A DNA stretch of 64,000 bases from Mesonia sediminis (GTDB lineage: Bacteria > Bacteroidota > Bacteroidia > Flavobacteriales > Flavobacteriaceae): contig NZ_JBHULZ010000041.1 in the NCBI RefSeq assembly GCF_042684705.1, positions 124,001-188,000 on the forward strand. The letters run 5' to 3'. Below are positions 34,760-42,998 of this stretch, in pieces. Positions within the stretch are counted from its first letter, which is position 1. Every line of letters begins with the position of its first letter. Under the pieces are notes generated by a model that saw nothing but the letters and a program-made list of their open reading frames with translations, was not told the DNA's origin and made no database searches. The translations under genes were made by a program, and so were the position numbers.

Positions 34760-36658
34760 TTAATACGCTCGGCTTTTATTGCCTTCATAAAAGTTAATAA
34801 ATGCTCTATTGACCACGCGATTACCCCCGTGGGTAGGATAATCTCCTGTAAAATACCAGTCGCCTAAATTTTTAGGACAAGCTTTGTGCAATTGCTCAAT
34901 CTTTTGATAAATTACCTTTACCTCTGTAGTAATTGCATCATTTTTTAATAATTCTCCTATTTTGTCTGAAATCTCTTCATCGCTAAATGGCGCATAAATC
35001 TCTTTTACAAAATTTTTCACCTCATGGTCTTCTAACTCGGTTTGGGCTTTGCATTTTTCATACACCTGTTCTACAATAGCATATTGATTGTTTTCTTTTA
35101 AAAGCTCCAAGGCAGCGCGAAAAGCGACAAAATCTTCTAGTCTAGCCATGTCTATACCGTAGCAATCGGGATATCTTATTTGAGGAGCCGACGATACTAC
35201 TACTATTTTCTTGGGATTTAAACGATCGAGCATGGTTAAAATACTTTTCTTTAAAGTTGTTCCCCGTACAATCGAGTCATCTATAATGACTAGGTTATCG
35301 GTAGGCTTTACTACCCCATAAGTAACATCATAAACATGCGCTACCAAATCGTCTCGGCTGCTGTCTTCGGTAATAAAGGTACGCAACTTAGCATCTTTAA
35401 TGGCTATTTTTTCTGTTCGTAATCTATGCGAGAGAATTTCGGTAAGTCGTTCATCGGTTAGATTTTCTTTTTCCTTTAAGATCGCCTCATTCTTTTGGCG
35501 GTTGAGTTCATCTTGCGCAGCTTCGACCATTCCGTAAAATGAAGTTTCGGCTGTATTGGGTATAAAAGAGAAAACAGCATTAATCGTATCGTGATCTATC
35601 GCTTTAAGCACATCGGGCATAATGTATTTACCTAAGTTTTTACGCTCTTGATAAATCTCTGCATCGCTACCTCTCGAAAAATAAATCCGTTCAAACGAGC
35701 AAGCTTTACGTGTTAAAGGCTCAATAATTTTTTTGATTTGGGTTTTACCATCTTTTTTGGTAATCAAAGCGTGACCTGGCTCTAATTCTTTAACCGACTC
35801 AAAAGGAACATTAAAAGCGGTTTGTATTACTGGCCTCTCTGAAGCCGTAACCACCACCTCATCATCAATATAATAGTAAACGGGTCTTATCCCAGCAGGA
35901 TCTCTAAGTACAAAAGAATCACCATGCCCTATTAAACCGGCCATCGCATAACCGCCATCCCAATCTTTTGAAGAGCGTTTTAAGATTTTAGCGACATTCA
36001 ATTTTTTTGCAATATAAGGTGAAGCCTCTTTTTTGGAGTAGCCTTCTTTTTTTGCTTTTTTGTATAATTTTTCTACTTCAGAATCTAAAAAATGACCAAT
36101 TTTTTCCATTACCGTAACGGTATCAGCTTTTTCTTTGGGGTGTTGCCCCAGCTCTACCAAGTTTTCAAACATGGTACTTACATTAGTCATATTAAAGTTT
36201 CCTGCCACAATTAGGTTTCTATGCATCCAATTGTTTTGACGCAAAAACGGGTGTACCGCCTCTATACTGTTGTTACCAAAGGTACCATAGCGTACATGCC
36301 CCAAGAATAACTCTCCTATATAAGGTATATTCTTTTTTTGTGCTGCAACATCATCCGCGTAAGCTGGGTTCTCTTTTAAACTGGTATTAATACGATCATT
36401 AATTTGAGCAAAAATATCTTGAATGGGTTGGGCCTGGTTAGAACGCACCCGACTGATATAGCGCTCGCCAGGTTGAGTGTTTAATTTTATACTCGCCAAA
36501 CCAGCACCATCTTGACCTCTATTGTGTTGTTTTTCTAGCATCAGGTACATTTTATTTACACCATAAAATGCCGTGCCGTATTTCTCTTTATAAAATTCTA
36601 AAGGTTTTCTTAGCCTAAGTAGCGCTATTCCGCATTCATGTTTAATCGCGTCGCTCAT
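34760..36658 (-). CDS. PurF-like amidophosphoribosyltransferase, long form
   Basis: 632 residues with an N-terminal Ntn-type glutamine amidotransferase domain (nucleophile Cys9 after a short leader, HECGIALLRL; HNRGQDGAG; GHVRYGTFG) and a C-terminal phosphoribosyltransferase domain with the PRPP loop VIIDDSIVRGTT. PurF forms 5-phosphoribosylamine, the first step of purine synthesis. This protein is about 120 residues longer than usual PurF, with an extra middle helical stretch (around KNEAILKEKENLTDERL) and a C-terminal tail. It may be a paralogue of the true purF rather than the housekeeping copy. The PfkB kinase gene lies upstream behind a terminator. Confidence 0.88.
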   Translation of the reverse strand: MSDAIKHECGIALLRLRKPLEFYKEKYGTAFYGVNKMYLMLEKQHNRGQDGAGLASIKLNTQPGERYISRVRSNQAQPIQDIFAQINDRINTSLKENPAYADDVAAQKKNIPYIGELFLGHVRYGTFGNNSIEAVHPFLRQNNWMHRNLIVAGNFNMTNVSTMFENLVELGQHPKEKADTVTVMEKIGHFLDSEVEKLYKKAKKEGYSKKEASPYIAKKLNVAKILKRSSKDWDGGYAMAGLIGHGDSFVLRDPAGIRPVYYYIDDEVVVTASERPVIQTAFNVPFESVKELEPGHALITKKDGKTQIKKIIEPLTRKACSFERIYFSRGSDAEIYQERKNLGKYIMPDVLKAIDHDTINAVFSFIPNTAETSFYGMVEAAQDELNRQKNEAILKEKENLTDERLTEILSHRLRTEKIAIKDAKLRTFITEDSSRDDLVAHVYDVTYGVVKPTDNLVIIDDSIVRGTTLKKSILTMLDRLNPKKIVVVSSAPQIRYPDCYGIDMARLEDFVAFRAALELLKENNQYAIVEQVYEKCKAQTELEDHEVKNFVKEIYAPFSDEEISDKIGELLKNDAITTEVKVIYQKIEQLHKACPKNLGDWYFTGDYPTHGGNRVVNRAFINFYEGNKSRAY

Positions 36659-36681
36659 AATGTGTGTTGTGTTGTTGTATT

Positions 36682-36707
36682 AAAAAACCCTGCCAAGCGG
36701 GCAGGGT
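36682..36707 (-). terminator. Intrinsic terminator after the PfkB kinase gene
   Basis: 8-base GC-rich stem ACCCTGCC / GGCAGGGT with loop AAGCG, followed on the minus strand by T6. Lies between the kinase stop and the PurF-like start, so the two genes are not simply one operon. Confidence 0.9.
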
Positions 36708-36713
36708 ACAAAA

Positions 36714-37637
36714 TTAATTTAAATCTATTTCAAATTGAGTTAAGGATTTAAAAACTTTCAGTCGCTCCTCAATTTCTTGATCCTCAAGATTTAGCATGCG
36801 CTCGGTACCAAATTTTTCTACACAGAAAGAAGCAAGGTTAGAGCCGTAAATTATAGCTTTCTTCATATTAGCAAACGAGTAATCTTGTGTCTTAGCTAAG
36901 TAGCCGGCAAAACCACCCGCAAAAGTATCTCCTGCCCCAGTTGGATCAAAAACCTCTTCTAAGGGTAAGGCAGGCGCAAAAAACATTTCATTTTTATCAA
37001 ATAATAAAGCTCCGTGCTCTCCTTTTTTAATCACCACATATTTTGGCCCCATTTCTTCGATTGCCCGTGCAGCTTTTACCAGTGAATATTCGCCAGAAAG
37101 TTGTCTTGCTTCTTCATCATTTATAGTAATAACATCTACTTTGGCAATCACCTCTTTAAGCTCTGATAGCGTATGATCCATCCAAAAGTTCATGGTATCT
37201 AGAATTATCAGTTTAGGTTGCTTAACCTGATTGATCACCCCCATTTGTACAGCAGGATGTAAATTACCCAACATTACCACCTCTGCATCTTGAAAAGCAT
37301 CGGGTACTACTGGATCAAAATTTTCTAAAACATTTAATTGCGTGTCTAGGGTGTCGCGAGTATTCATATCATTATGGTATCTACCGCTCCAAAAAAAAGT
37401 TTTACCATCTTGAATTACCTCTAGCCCATCTATATTAATAGACTTTTCATGAAAGATATCTATGTATTTTTGAGGAAAATCACCTCCCACTACAGAAACA
37501 ATAGCGCTATTTACACCAAACTTTTGTGCTGCTAAACCAATGTAGGTTCCCGCACCACCTAAAATCTTATCTGTTTTCCCAAAGGGAGTCTCAATGGCAT
37601 CAAAAGCTACCGTTCCCACAATTAAAAGTTTACTCAT
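36714..37637 (-). CDS. PfkB family carbohydrate/nucleoside kinase
   Basis: 307 residues, ribokinase fold. N-terminal substrate-binding GGAGTYIGLAAQKFG (about 27-41) and C-terminal DPTGAGDTFAGGF (231-243) with catalytic base Asp237. It phosphorylates a sugar or nucleoside with ATP; the sequence resembles adenosine/ribokinase-type members but the substrate is not certain. Its position beside a PurF-like gene hints at purine salvage (inference). A -7 like TATATTTG lies at 37655-37662. Confidence 0.9.
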   Translation of the reverse strand: MSKLLIVGTVAFDAIETPFGKTDKILGGAGTYIGLAAQKFGVNSAIVSVVGGDFPQKYIDIFHEKSINIDGLEVIQDGKTFFWSGRYHNDMNTRDTLDTQLNVLENFDPVVPDAFQDAEVVMLGNLHPAVQMGVINQVKQPKLIILDTMNFWMDHTLSELKEVIAKVDVITINDEEARQLSGEYSLVKAARAIEEMGPKYVVIKKGEHGALLFDKNEMFFAPALPLEEVFDPTGAGDTFAGGFAGYLAKTQDYSFANMKKAIIYGSNLASFCVEKFGTERMLNLEDQEIEERLKVFKSLTQFEIDLN

Positions 37638-37849
37638 GCTTTTTAAATTTTCGGCAAATATAAGGTGTTTAATACAATTTTTAGCAGTAAGAAACAGATG
37701 TCTATTTAAATTTCTAATTATTTAAGCCCAATTAAGCTAATTAAAAAAAATTATATTTTTGAACAAAAGCAGCGATTTACAGCCCCGTAAAAAATGTGAA
37801 AGATCTTGATTTTAAAGAACAAATGAAAAGTGCTACCAAGTGATTTATA

Positions 37850-38023
37850 ATGCTTATGATTTTGAATGCTTTATGTTTGTTTATTTGCCTTACAGGGAAA
37901 TTAAGGCTAACAGATTTATGTTGTATAGATTATGCTGAAACCTTATCTTCGTATTACACTAACAATAGAAGACAAGCTCGCGGTACCGCAATAAGACTAA
38001 TGGGTTATTTTTTTTACTTATGA
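37850..38023 (+). CDS. Possible 57-residue small ORF overlapping the next gene
   Basis: Open from ATG 37850 to TGA 38021-38023, with a hydrophobic start (MLMILNALCLFICLTGKLRL) and a basic C-terminal half. Its stop overlaps the start of 38020-38358 by 4 bases (ATGA), as in translationally coupled genes. A -7 like TATTTTTG lies at 37754-37761. No family recognised; it could equally be a decayed upstream part of that gene or a chance frame. The rest of the 382-base gap 37638-38019 shows nothing else. Confidence 0.3.
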   Translation: MLMILNALCLFICLTGKLRLTDLCCIDYAETLSSYYTNNRRQARGTAIRLMGYFFYL

Positions 38024-38358
38024 ACGATATTTACTTAAACGGATTATTACTTCTTTTGGCAATATTGTATTTTTTGAAAGAATATAAGCACCAAAAAGAA
38101 GCATTGGCTACAGTTAAACACGGTAAAATTTTATTTTTTTTACAATTTATGGCCTCTATAGTATTCATAGGTCTCATAAGTTTAAAACTAATGAGCGTAA
38201 AGATTTTATTGCTGTTTATCCCCTCCTTAATACTTAGTTTCCACTTAAACTACCGGCTGTACAAATTAAAACCTTCTATCACCAAGATTATTTATACTCT
38301 AAGTGTTTATACCATGGTATTGATAGCCATTAAGGTTTTATTATTTCCGTCACACTAA
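38020..38358 (+). CDS. Small integral membrane protein, unknown function
   Basis: 112 residues, with four hydrophobic stretches (about 5-20, 38-56, 62-76, 88-107) separated by short basic loops such as KEYKHQKEAL. No motif recognised. It starts within the stop codon of the small ORF 37850-38023. It marks the left end of a stretch of lineage-specific genes that are more AT-rich than the backbone. Confidence 0.6.
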   Translation: MNDIYLNGLLLLLAILYFLKEYKHQKEALATVKHGKILFFLQFMASIVFIGLISLKLMSVKILLLFIPSLILSFHLNYRLYKLKPSITKIIYTLSVYTMVLIAIKVLLFPSH

Positions 38359-38663
38359 GTTTTTTTATTGACTTGTTACAAAGCATGGGAGTTTAAAAAT
38401 TTTTATTTCTAGAAACAACCAGCTATGCTAAAAAATCAAACTTTGAGCTACTACCAGTATGGTTGAGCCATGGTTTAAAATATAAATACCATTAAAAATT
38501 AGCTTAATTTGTAGATTACTCTCTGTAAAAACCCTTAAAAAATCGTAACATGGTTAATATTATTTAACATTTTTATCTGGTAAAATTTGTTTTAATCGTT
38601 TTTTTTTGATTTGTGGAGTTGATCAACAAAAACTATTAATTATTTTAACTATTTATTTATAAA
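38359..38663. other. AT-rich spacer with promoter-like motif at its right end
   Basis: 305 bases without a credible gene. The only structure I find is the promoter-like sequence near 38581-38613. The rest is AT-rich without strong inverted repeats. Confidence 0.5.
38587..38613 (+). promoter_or_regulatory. Promoter-like element of the six-Cys lipoprotein gene
   Basis: TTG (38587-38589), then TTTTAATCG, a T tract and GATTTG ending at 38613. The element closely resembles the one at 60420-60448: both read TTG, N2-3, (A)AATCG, 9-10 T, optional TA, GATTTG. Here the -7 box is imperfect (TTGATTTG). Confidence 0.5.
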
Positions 38664-39359
38664 ATGAAAAATTTATTTAGAATACCATTAGCTATGTTCG
38701 TAGCAAGTTTAATTTTGGTGGGGTGTAGTAAAGATGGAGTTCAAGAAGAGACTGTGAATAGTAATAATACCTTTAATAGCACTCTAAGTGTTGATATGAC
38801 TCCTGAAGAAGAAAGTTTAAAGTTTTTTAGAAAACATATGGCAGTTGTTGATGCAAGAGTAAGGTCTTTAAGTTCTGAGAAATTTGTTAGAGAGATTTAC
38901 TTAGCGAATTTTTCTGAAGAAAGTTGGAGTAAGAATAAGATTGGTCTTGGAGGTTATCCATTTAGTGATGATGGAGAAGGCAATGATCTAATTGCAAATG
39001 ACGGCATATACACTAGTTTGGAAGAGTACGCTTATAAAGAAGAAGATAATGTGGAGTATGATGATGAACATCCAATTGTTTCGTATCTCGATTATGTTTT
39101 TAAATCACAAGAATTTCAGCATAATGAAGAGTTAATAGATTTATATTATGAATACTTAGCTGATTTGCAAGCAGAATCGGGGAGCAAGCCAAAGAAACCT
39201 GAAGTAGAACTAAAAGCTCATGTTAGCGGTCATTGTGAAAGTGTTTATTTTTGTTCAGAAGGCTGTATCGCTGATTGGATTTGGGATGAACTTGGTTGTA
39301 TCTGTTTTGAAAACTGCGGTGATATTGATTTCTCATTTGATTTCAATTTAAGTTGGTAA
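38664..39359 (+). CDS. Lipoprotein with six-cysteine C-terminal tail
   Basis: 231 residues. Signal peptide with lipobox LVGC (lipid Cys21). The middle has an acidic segment SDDGEGNDLIANDGIYTS, like the DDGxxGDxxAxDGIYT stretch common in Bacteroidota surface lipoproteins. The last 45 residues carry six cysteines in the pattern C-x5-C-x3-C-x10-C-x-C-x3-C, which could form disulphides in the periplasm or bind metal. Own promoter-like element and terminator; the next gene encodes a CPBP membrane protease. Function unknown; a substrate/maturase relation with the proteases is only a hypothesis. Confidence 0.75.
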   Translation: MKNLFRIPLAMFVASLILVGCSKDGVQEETVNSNNTFNSTLSVDMTPEEESLKFFRKHMAVVDARVRSLSSEKFVREIYLANFSEESWSKNKIGLGGYPFSDDGEGNDLIANDGIYTSLEEYAYKEEDNVEYDDEHPIVSYLDYVFKSQEFQHNEELIDLYYEYLADLQAESGSKPKKPEVELKAHVSGHCESVYFCSEGCIADWIWDELGCICFENCGDIDFSFDFNLSW

Positions 39360-39371
39360 TTAACTGATTTG

Positions 39372-39398
39372 AAACGGCCTAGTTTTCTAGGTCGTTTT
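39372..39398 (+). terminator. Intrinsic terminator after the six-Cys lipoprotein gene
   Basis: 11-base stem AAACGGCCTAG / CTAGGTCGTTT (one G-U pair), loop TTTT, followed by a T. It begins 12 bases after the stop codon. Confidence 0.8.
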
Positions 39399-39433
39399 AC
39401 CTAAAAGAGTAAATGCTCCCAAAAATTGTCTCG

Positions 39434-39458
39434 TTAATAAATTTTAAAAGTTTATTAA
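39434..39458. promoter_or_regulatory. 25-base AT palindrome upstream of the CPBP protease gene
   Basis: TTAATAAA (39434-39441) and TTTATTAA (39451-39458) flank TTTTAAAAG, itself nearly palindromic. About 50 bases upstream of the ATG; operator-like position. AT-only sequence makes chance occurrence possible. Confidence 0.35.
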
Positions 39459-39506
39459 TGCGTTTCGCTAAAATGCTCCTTAGGCTTGCCCCAAAGAAAT
39501 TTATAT

Positions 39507-40340
39507 ATGAAAAATTTGCTAAAAAAATACAGTGAATTAAACATTTTATTTTTTTTAATAGTCATTCTCCTCATAAAGGCTTTGCCTTTAAGGCTACTAT
39601 TTGTAAACTTTATTGCTTTTGATCTAGAAAATATATTTTTTAATTATTTAGAGCTTTTAGTTTTAAACTTTATATGCTTAGGTTTCGTTTTTTATATACT
39701 GAAGCGATATAAGTATAAAATTTCATTTTATAACATAAAAGAGACTAATGTTATTTATTTTTTGCCTTTAGTTTTAGCTCTTCTAATTTTTACAAATATA
39801 TTCTCGAATATTAAATATTTAGATTCTTATGAGCTGCCTCTTTGTATAATTTTGATTTATAGCTTGAATATTTTTTTTTCAGCATTTCTAGAAGAATTGT
39901 TTTTTCGAGGTTTTACATTGAGTTTTTTACTTAATCATAATTATAAAAATGTATCAATTATCATCATTAAAAGTGCCTTACTTTTTGGGTTGCCCCACTT
40001 TATAAATTTTTTTAATAAAACTCAAGATATATATTCTATTTTATATCAGGTAATATTTGCTATTTCTTTAGGTTTTCTATACTCTGCTGTATATTTAAAG
40101 ACAAAATCTTTGATTGTCCTTATTTTTTTTCATTTTATTAACAATGTTGTATCTAATATTGATGACCTTATTGTTAAGTATGAAAAAATAACTATTTCTG
40201 TAAATAACAATCTTACGTTTTTGCAATTGATTATAGAGACAAGCTTGGTTTGTTGCATATCTGTATTTTTTATTTTTTTAGGTGTTATCATTTTAAGAAA
40301 AGTAGATTTTAAAGATGTGATTTTTTTTAAGTTAAATTAA
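39507..40340 (+). CDS. CPBP family intramembrane metalloprotease
   Basis: 277 residues with about eight hydrophobic helices. The abortive-infection/CAAX-like motifs are intact: Glu129-Glu130 and Arg134 in LEELFFRG, His164 in FGLPHF, and His209 with Asn213 in FFHFINN. CPBP proteins are intramembrane proteases; some mature or protect against bacteriocins. I use the ATG at 39507, as a TTG 21 bases upstream adds only a non-hydrophobic stretch. The gene is visibly richer in A+T (long T runs) than the backbone. A broken second CPBP gene follows 19 bases later. Confidence 0.85.
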   Translation: MKNLLKKYSELNILFFLIVILLIKALPLRLLFVNFIAFDLENIFFNYLELLVLNFICLGFVFYILKRYKYKISFYNIKETNVIYFLPLVLALLIFTNIFSNIKYLDSYELPLCIILIYSLNIFFSAFLEELFFRGFTLSFLLNHNYKNVSIIIIKSALLFGLPHFINFFNKTQDIYSILYQVIFAISLGFLYSAVYLKTKSLIVLIFFHFINNVVSNIDDLIVKYEKITISVNNNLTFLQLIIETSLVCCISVFFIFLGVIILRKVDFKDVIFFKLN

Positions 40341-40359
40341 AATTTTATAATTATAACAA

Positions 40360-41380
40360 ATGCGAATAATAAAACACTTTAAAAAAAATAAGTTTAATAC
40401 TATTTTTTTACTGGGCCTTCTTTTGGAGGTCCAGCTTTACATTACATTATTCTTTATTTTTGCTTACCAAGGTTTAGATAACAATCTCTTTAAAGAAGTA
40501 CAAGCAAAACCAGAAGCATTTTCTTTTAGCAGTAATCTGCATACCTGGCTATTCATCCTCTTTTTTATACCCCTTATAGAAGAGGTGGTTCATAGGTGGC
40601 ATGTTGGTGTAGCACATAAAAAAAAGCGCACTAAAATAGTAATTACTATTTTTAGTCTTCTGGCAATTTTAATTTTTTTTTCAATCTGCAACTAAAATTG
40701 AATTTTTATTTTTATCATTATTAGGCATTAGTTATTCTTTAAACTTCTTTAACAAAACCTTTTCGACACTTAAGATTAGCCTCGCTCAGATTATACTTAC
40801 TTCGGTAAGTTTCAGCTTTTTTCACTACGGGCCTATGCGTCTATTCGATACGCCAGATATTGCGAGCTTTAGTTTGACTTTACACTTCATAGGCGTCAGC
40901 TTTATTCTATGTTATTTACGTATAAATTACGGCTTATTTTGGGCATTTCTTTTTCATTTTGTGTTCAACGCAATTTTATTTTCATACCAATTTTCAACAT
41001 CTGAGATTAATGAAACGCCTATAACGCATACTACCTCATGTTATACCTTAAGCGTAGCAGAATCTGGAGTATTGGATAATTTAGCTGATTTTGAAATTTC
41101 TCAAAAACACCTGCAATGGAAAACGCTTCACTTAAACACTGGGTTTCATAAAGCCTTGCAGTTTAATAAAATGGATCTCGATTTTTTTGCTAACCAGAAA
41201 AATATACAATTAGATTCCGTTTTAGATTTATATTCCCAGAAAAAGCAGTTTAAGGTGTACTCCTTGAATATTCAGAAAAAAGACTCCTGTTTAATCGAGC
41301 TAGAAGAGATTTTACGTTTATTAGAAAAAGAAGGACTTATGGTAAAACAAAAACAACTAGATGCTATGCGCAACAAATAA
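40360..41380 (+). pseudogene. CPBP family protease gene split by a frameshift in a T9 run
   Basis: The first frame (40360-40695) has hydrophobic helices and the CPBP motif PLIEEVVHRWHVG, then hits TAA. Reading on in the +1 frame from the T run at 40673-40681 gives FFQSATKIEFLFLSLLGISY, then FFHYGPMRLF (second motif) and FLFHFVFNAILF (third motif), open to 41380. Removing one T would restore a single protein of about 340 residues with a roughly 130-residue non-membrane C-terminal tail. So this is one gene broken (or switched) at the homopolymer. A pseudogene, phase variation, or sequencing error are all possible. Confidence 0.8.
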
Positions 41381-41394
41381 ATCTTTATTTAAAT

Positions 41395-41589
41395 ATGAAA
41401 AAAATAGTAAAATTGTATAAGTCAAAAAATAAATTTCTATTATTATCATTTATTTTTCTAACATTAGGCGTTTACAATGTTTTGGAAAGACGTCCTGAAT
41501 ATTATCAGTTATTATTTATAATATCTATAACTCAATTCGCTTTATATTTTGCGACTGTTTTTTTTAACAGAAAAACTAAAACGCACTAA
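41395..41589 (+). CDS. Small two-helix membrane protein
   Basis: 64 residues: basic start MKKIVKLYKSKNKF, hydrophobic helix (about 14-28), a short loop with RRPEYY, and a second helix (about 37-56), ending in basic residues. It begins 14 bases after the split CPBP gene on the same strand, so probably co-transcribed. No family recognised. Confidence 0.55.
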   Translation: MKKIVKLYKSKNKFLLLSFIFLTLGVYNVLERRPEYYQLLFIISITQFALYFATVFFNRKTKTH

Positions 41590-41599
41590 TACAATTGAT

Positions 41600-41623
41600 A
41601 AAACGGCTTTATAAAGCCGTTTT
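41600..41623. terminator. Bidirectional terminator overlapping the rnhA stop codon
   Basis: 11-base perfect stem AAAACGGCTTT / AAAGCCGTTTT with a 2-base centre, T and A runs at the ends. It overlaps by two bases the TAA of rnhA (41622-41624) and follows the small membrane gene on the other strand. Confidence 0.85.
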
Positions 41624-42260
41624 ACTTCCTCCCAAAATCTGCTGGGATTTCCCCCCAGTTTTTAGTATCCCATTTTATGATTTTTGTGGTGAAGTAATTC
41701 GTTGCCAGCCATTTTTCGGCACGATCTACCAACTCAAAAATCGCGGCATTCTTAGGGTTTCGTTTTAATTTAGTATTACATTTCTTTTTATACACCCAGC
41801 CAATCGCAATTTTTGAATCGGAATAAACGGCGTGAGCATATTGGTTTTTTTTAAGTAAAGCCAGTGCGTGTACAAGTGCTAGAAATTCACCAATATTATT
41901 GGTTCCTTCTTCAAAAGGACCTTTATGAAAAATTTGCTTGTTGTTTTTTATCCAAACACCCCGGTATTCCACCTTTCCCGGGTTTCCGCTTGAAGCGGCA
42001 TCAACCGCCAGCGCATTAAAATCTACTTCTTTAACTCTGCGTTCAAGTTGTTCTAAACTGGGCTCATTTTTATTATGCGCCTTTGCCTTTACCTCATCGT
42101 AGGCTTTATTAAAAGCTTTTTGTGCTTCAGTAAAACTAGAAAAACTCTTGTATTGCGCTCCTTGGTAACCTGTGATTTGTGCTTTACAATCTTCCCAGGA
42201 GGTGAAAATGCCGGTTTTTCTTCCTTGCCAAACAACATAATACTTTTGCCTTTTAGCCAT
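41622..42260 (-). CDS. rnhA: Ribonuclease H with N-terminal viroplasmin-like domain
   Basis: Cuts RNA in RNA-DNA hybrids. 212 residues: an N-terminal viroplasmin/Cauli_VI-type hybrid-binding domain (about 6-50, YYVVWQGRKTGIFTSWEDCK) and a C-terminal RNase H domain with the active site Asp87, Glu125, Asp148 and Asp208. The C-terminal part ends WGEIPADFGRK. Its ATG overlaps the purN stop by one base, so the two are coupled. Confidence 0.93.
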   Translation of the reverse strand: MAKRQKYYVVWQGRKTGIFTSWEDCKAQITGYQGAQYKSFSSFTEAQKAFNKAYDEVKAKAHNKNEPSLEQLERRVKEVDFNALAVDAASSGNPGKVEYRGVWIKNNKQIFHKGPFEEGTNNIGEFLALVHALALLKKNQYAHAVYSDSKIAIGWVYKKKCNTKLKRNPKNAAIFELVDRAEKWLATNYFTTKIIKWDTKNWGEIPADFGRK

Positions 42261-42847
42261 TATTGCAATAAGTTTTCTATTATTTGAACAAAATGCTCAT
42301 GCTCTAAACCGTGAATTTTCTCTTGTAAGGAATCTAAGGTTTCATCGGGTTTAATGGGTACTTTAAATTGCGCTATATGCTCGCCTTCATCATAATTCTC
42401 ATTCACATAATGAAAAGTTATACCTGTTTCGGTGTCATTATTTTGTAAAACCGCTCGGTGTACAAAACTACCGTACATACCTTTACCTCCATATTTAGGT
42501 AACAAAGCAGGATGAACGTTGATTATTTTATTAGGAAAGGCCTCAATAATCGCTTTAGGCATTAACCATAAAAAACCGGCCAGAACAATAAGGTCGGGCT
42601 TTATTTGCTGCAACATTTGCAAAAGTTCATTACTTTCATACAAAGCTGCTTTGTCAAAATGTACGGCTTGTACCCCATGCTCATGGGCCATTTTTAAGAC
42701 AGGAGCTGTCTTTTTATTAGAGAAAACGTGACTTACTTCTACCTCAGCGTGGCTATCAAAGTGCTGTATAATCTTTTTGGCATTAGAGCCTTTACCTGAG
42801 GCAAATACCACTATTTTCTTAGTCTGCGGAAGGGATTTATCTTTCAA
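42260..42847 (-). CDS. purN: Phosphoribosylglycinamide formyltransferase
   Basis: Transfers formyl from 10-formyl-THF to GAR in purine synthesis. It has the KKIVVFASGKGSNAKKI start motif, the catalytic His in INVHPALLPKYGGKGMYG, and the ETGITFHYV region near the end. I choose TTG at 42847, which gives 195 residues and leads straight into the first strand, near the normal length. The ATG at 42919 would add 24 residues (MPNLHKFIQSNYFYY...) not expected for the family. The start is therefore not certain. It diverges from acpP. Confidence 0.9.
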   Translation of the reverse strand: MKDKSLPQTKKIVVFASGKGSNAKKIIQHFDSHAEVEVSHVFSNKKTAPVLKMAHEHGVQAVHFDKAALYESNELLQMLQQIKPDLIVLAGFLWLMPKAIIEAFPNKIINVHPALLPKYGGKGMYGSFVHRAVLQNNDTETGITFHYVNENYDEGEHIAQFKVPIKPDETLDSLQEKIHGLEHEHFVQIIENLLQ

Positions 42848-42938
42848 AACATAGCTTTTTTGGTGAATTATTAGGTAGTAAAAATAGTTACTTTGTATAA
42901 ATTTATGTAAATTGGGCACACATTTTTGGCAAGAAAAC

Positions 42939-42967
42939 TTGTTTTAACCTAAAGTTTTTTATTTTTG
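42939..42967 (+). promoter_or_regulatory. acpP promoter
   Basis: TTG (42939-42941), 18-base spacer, TATTTTTG (42960-42967), matching the Bacteroidota consensus. Leader of about 25 bases to the acpP ATG. Confidence 0.82.
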
Positions 42968-42998
42968 CCACTTAATCAAATTTTAAAATTAGAAGATT

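Noticed and set aside
36660..37637. Simple two-gene purine operon of PfkB kinase and PurF-like enzyme
   Set aside because: A GC-rich terminator with T tract (36682-36707) separates them, so a single transcript is unlikely.
40835..41380. Independent protein starting at ATG 40835
   Set aside because: The frame is open upstream to the T9 tract and encodes the second CPBP motif before that ATG, so it is the rest of the split CPBP gene.
38020..41589. Prophage or integrative element
   Set aside because: No integrase, tRNA-linked direct repeat, phage structural gene or transposase is visible.
42848..42919. ATG-initiated 24-residue N-terminal extension of PurN
   Set aside because: PurN normally starts at the KIVVFASG strand, and the extra residues look non-homologous; TTG at 42847 gives a normal-length protein.
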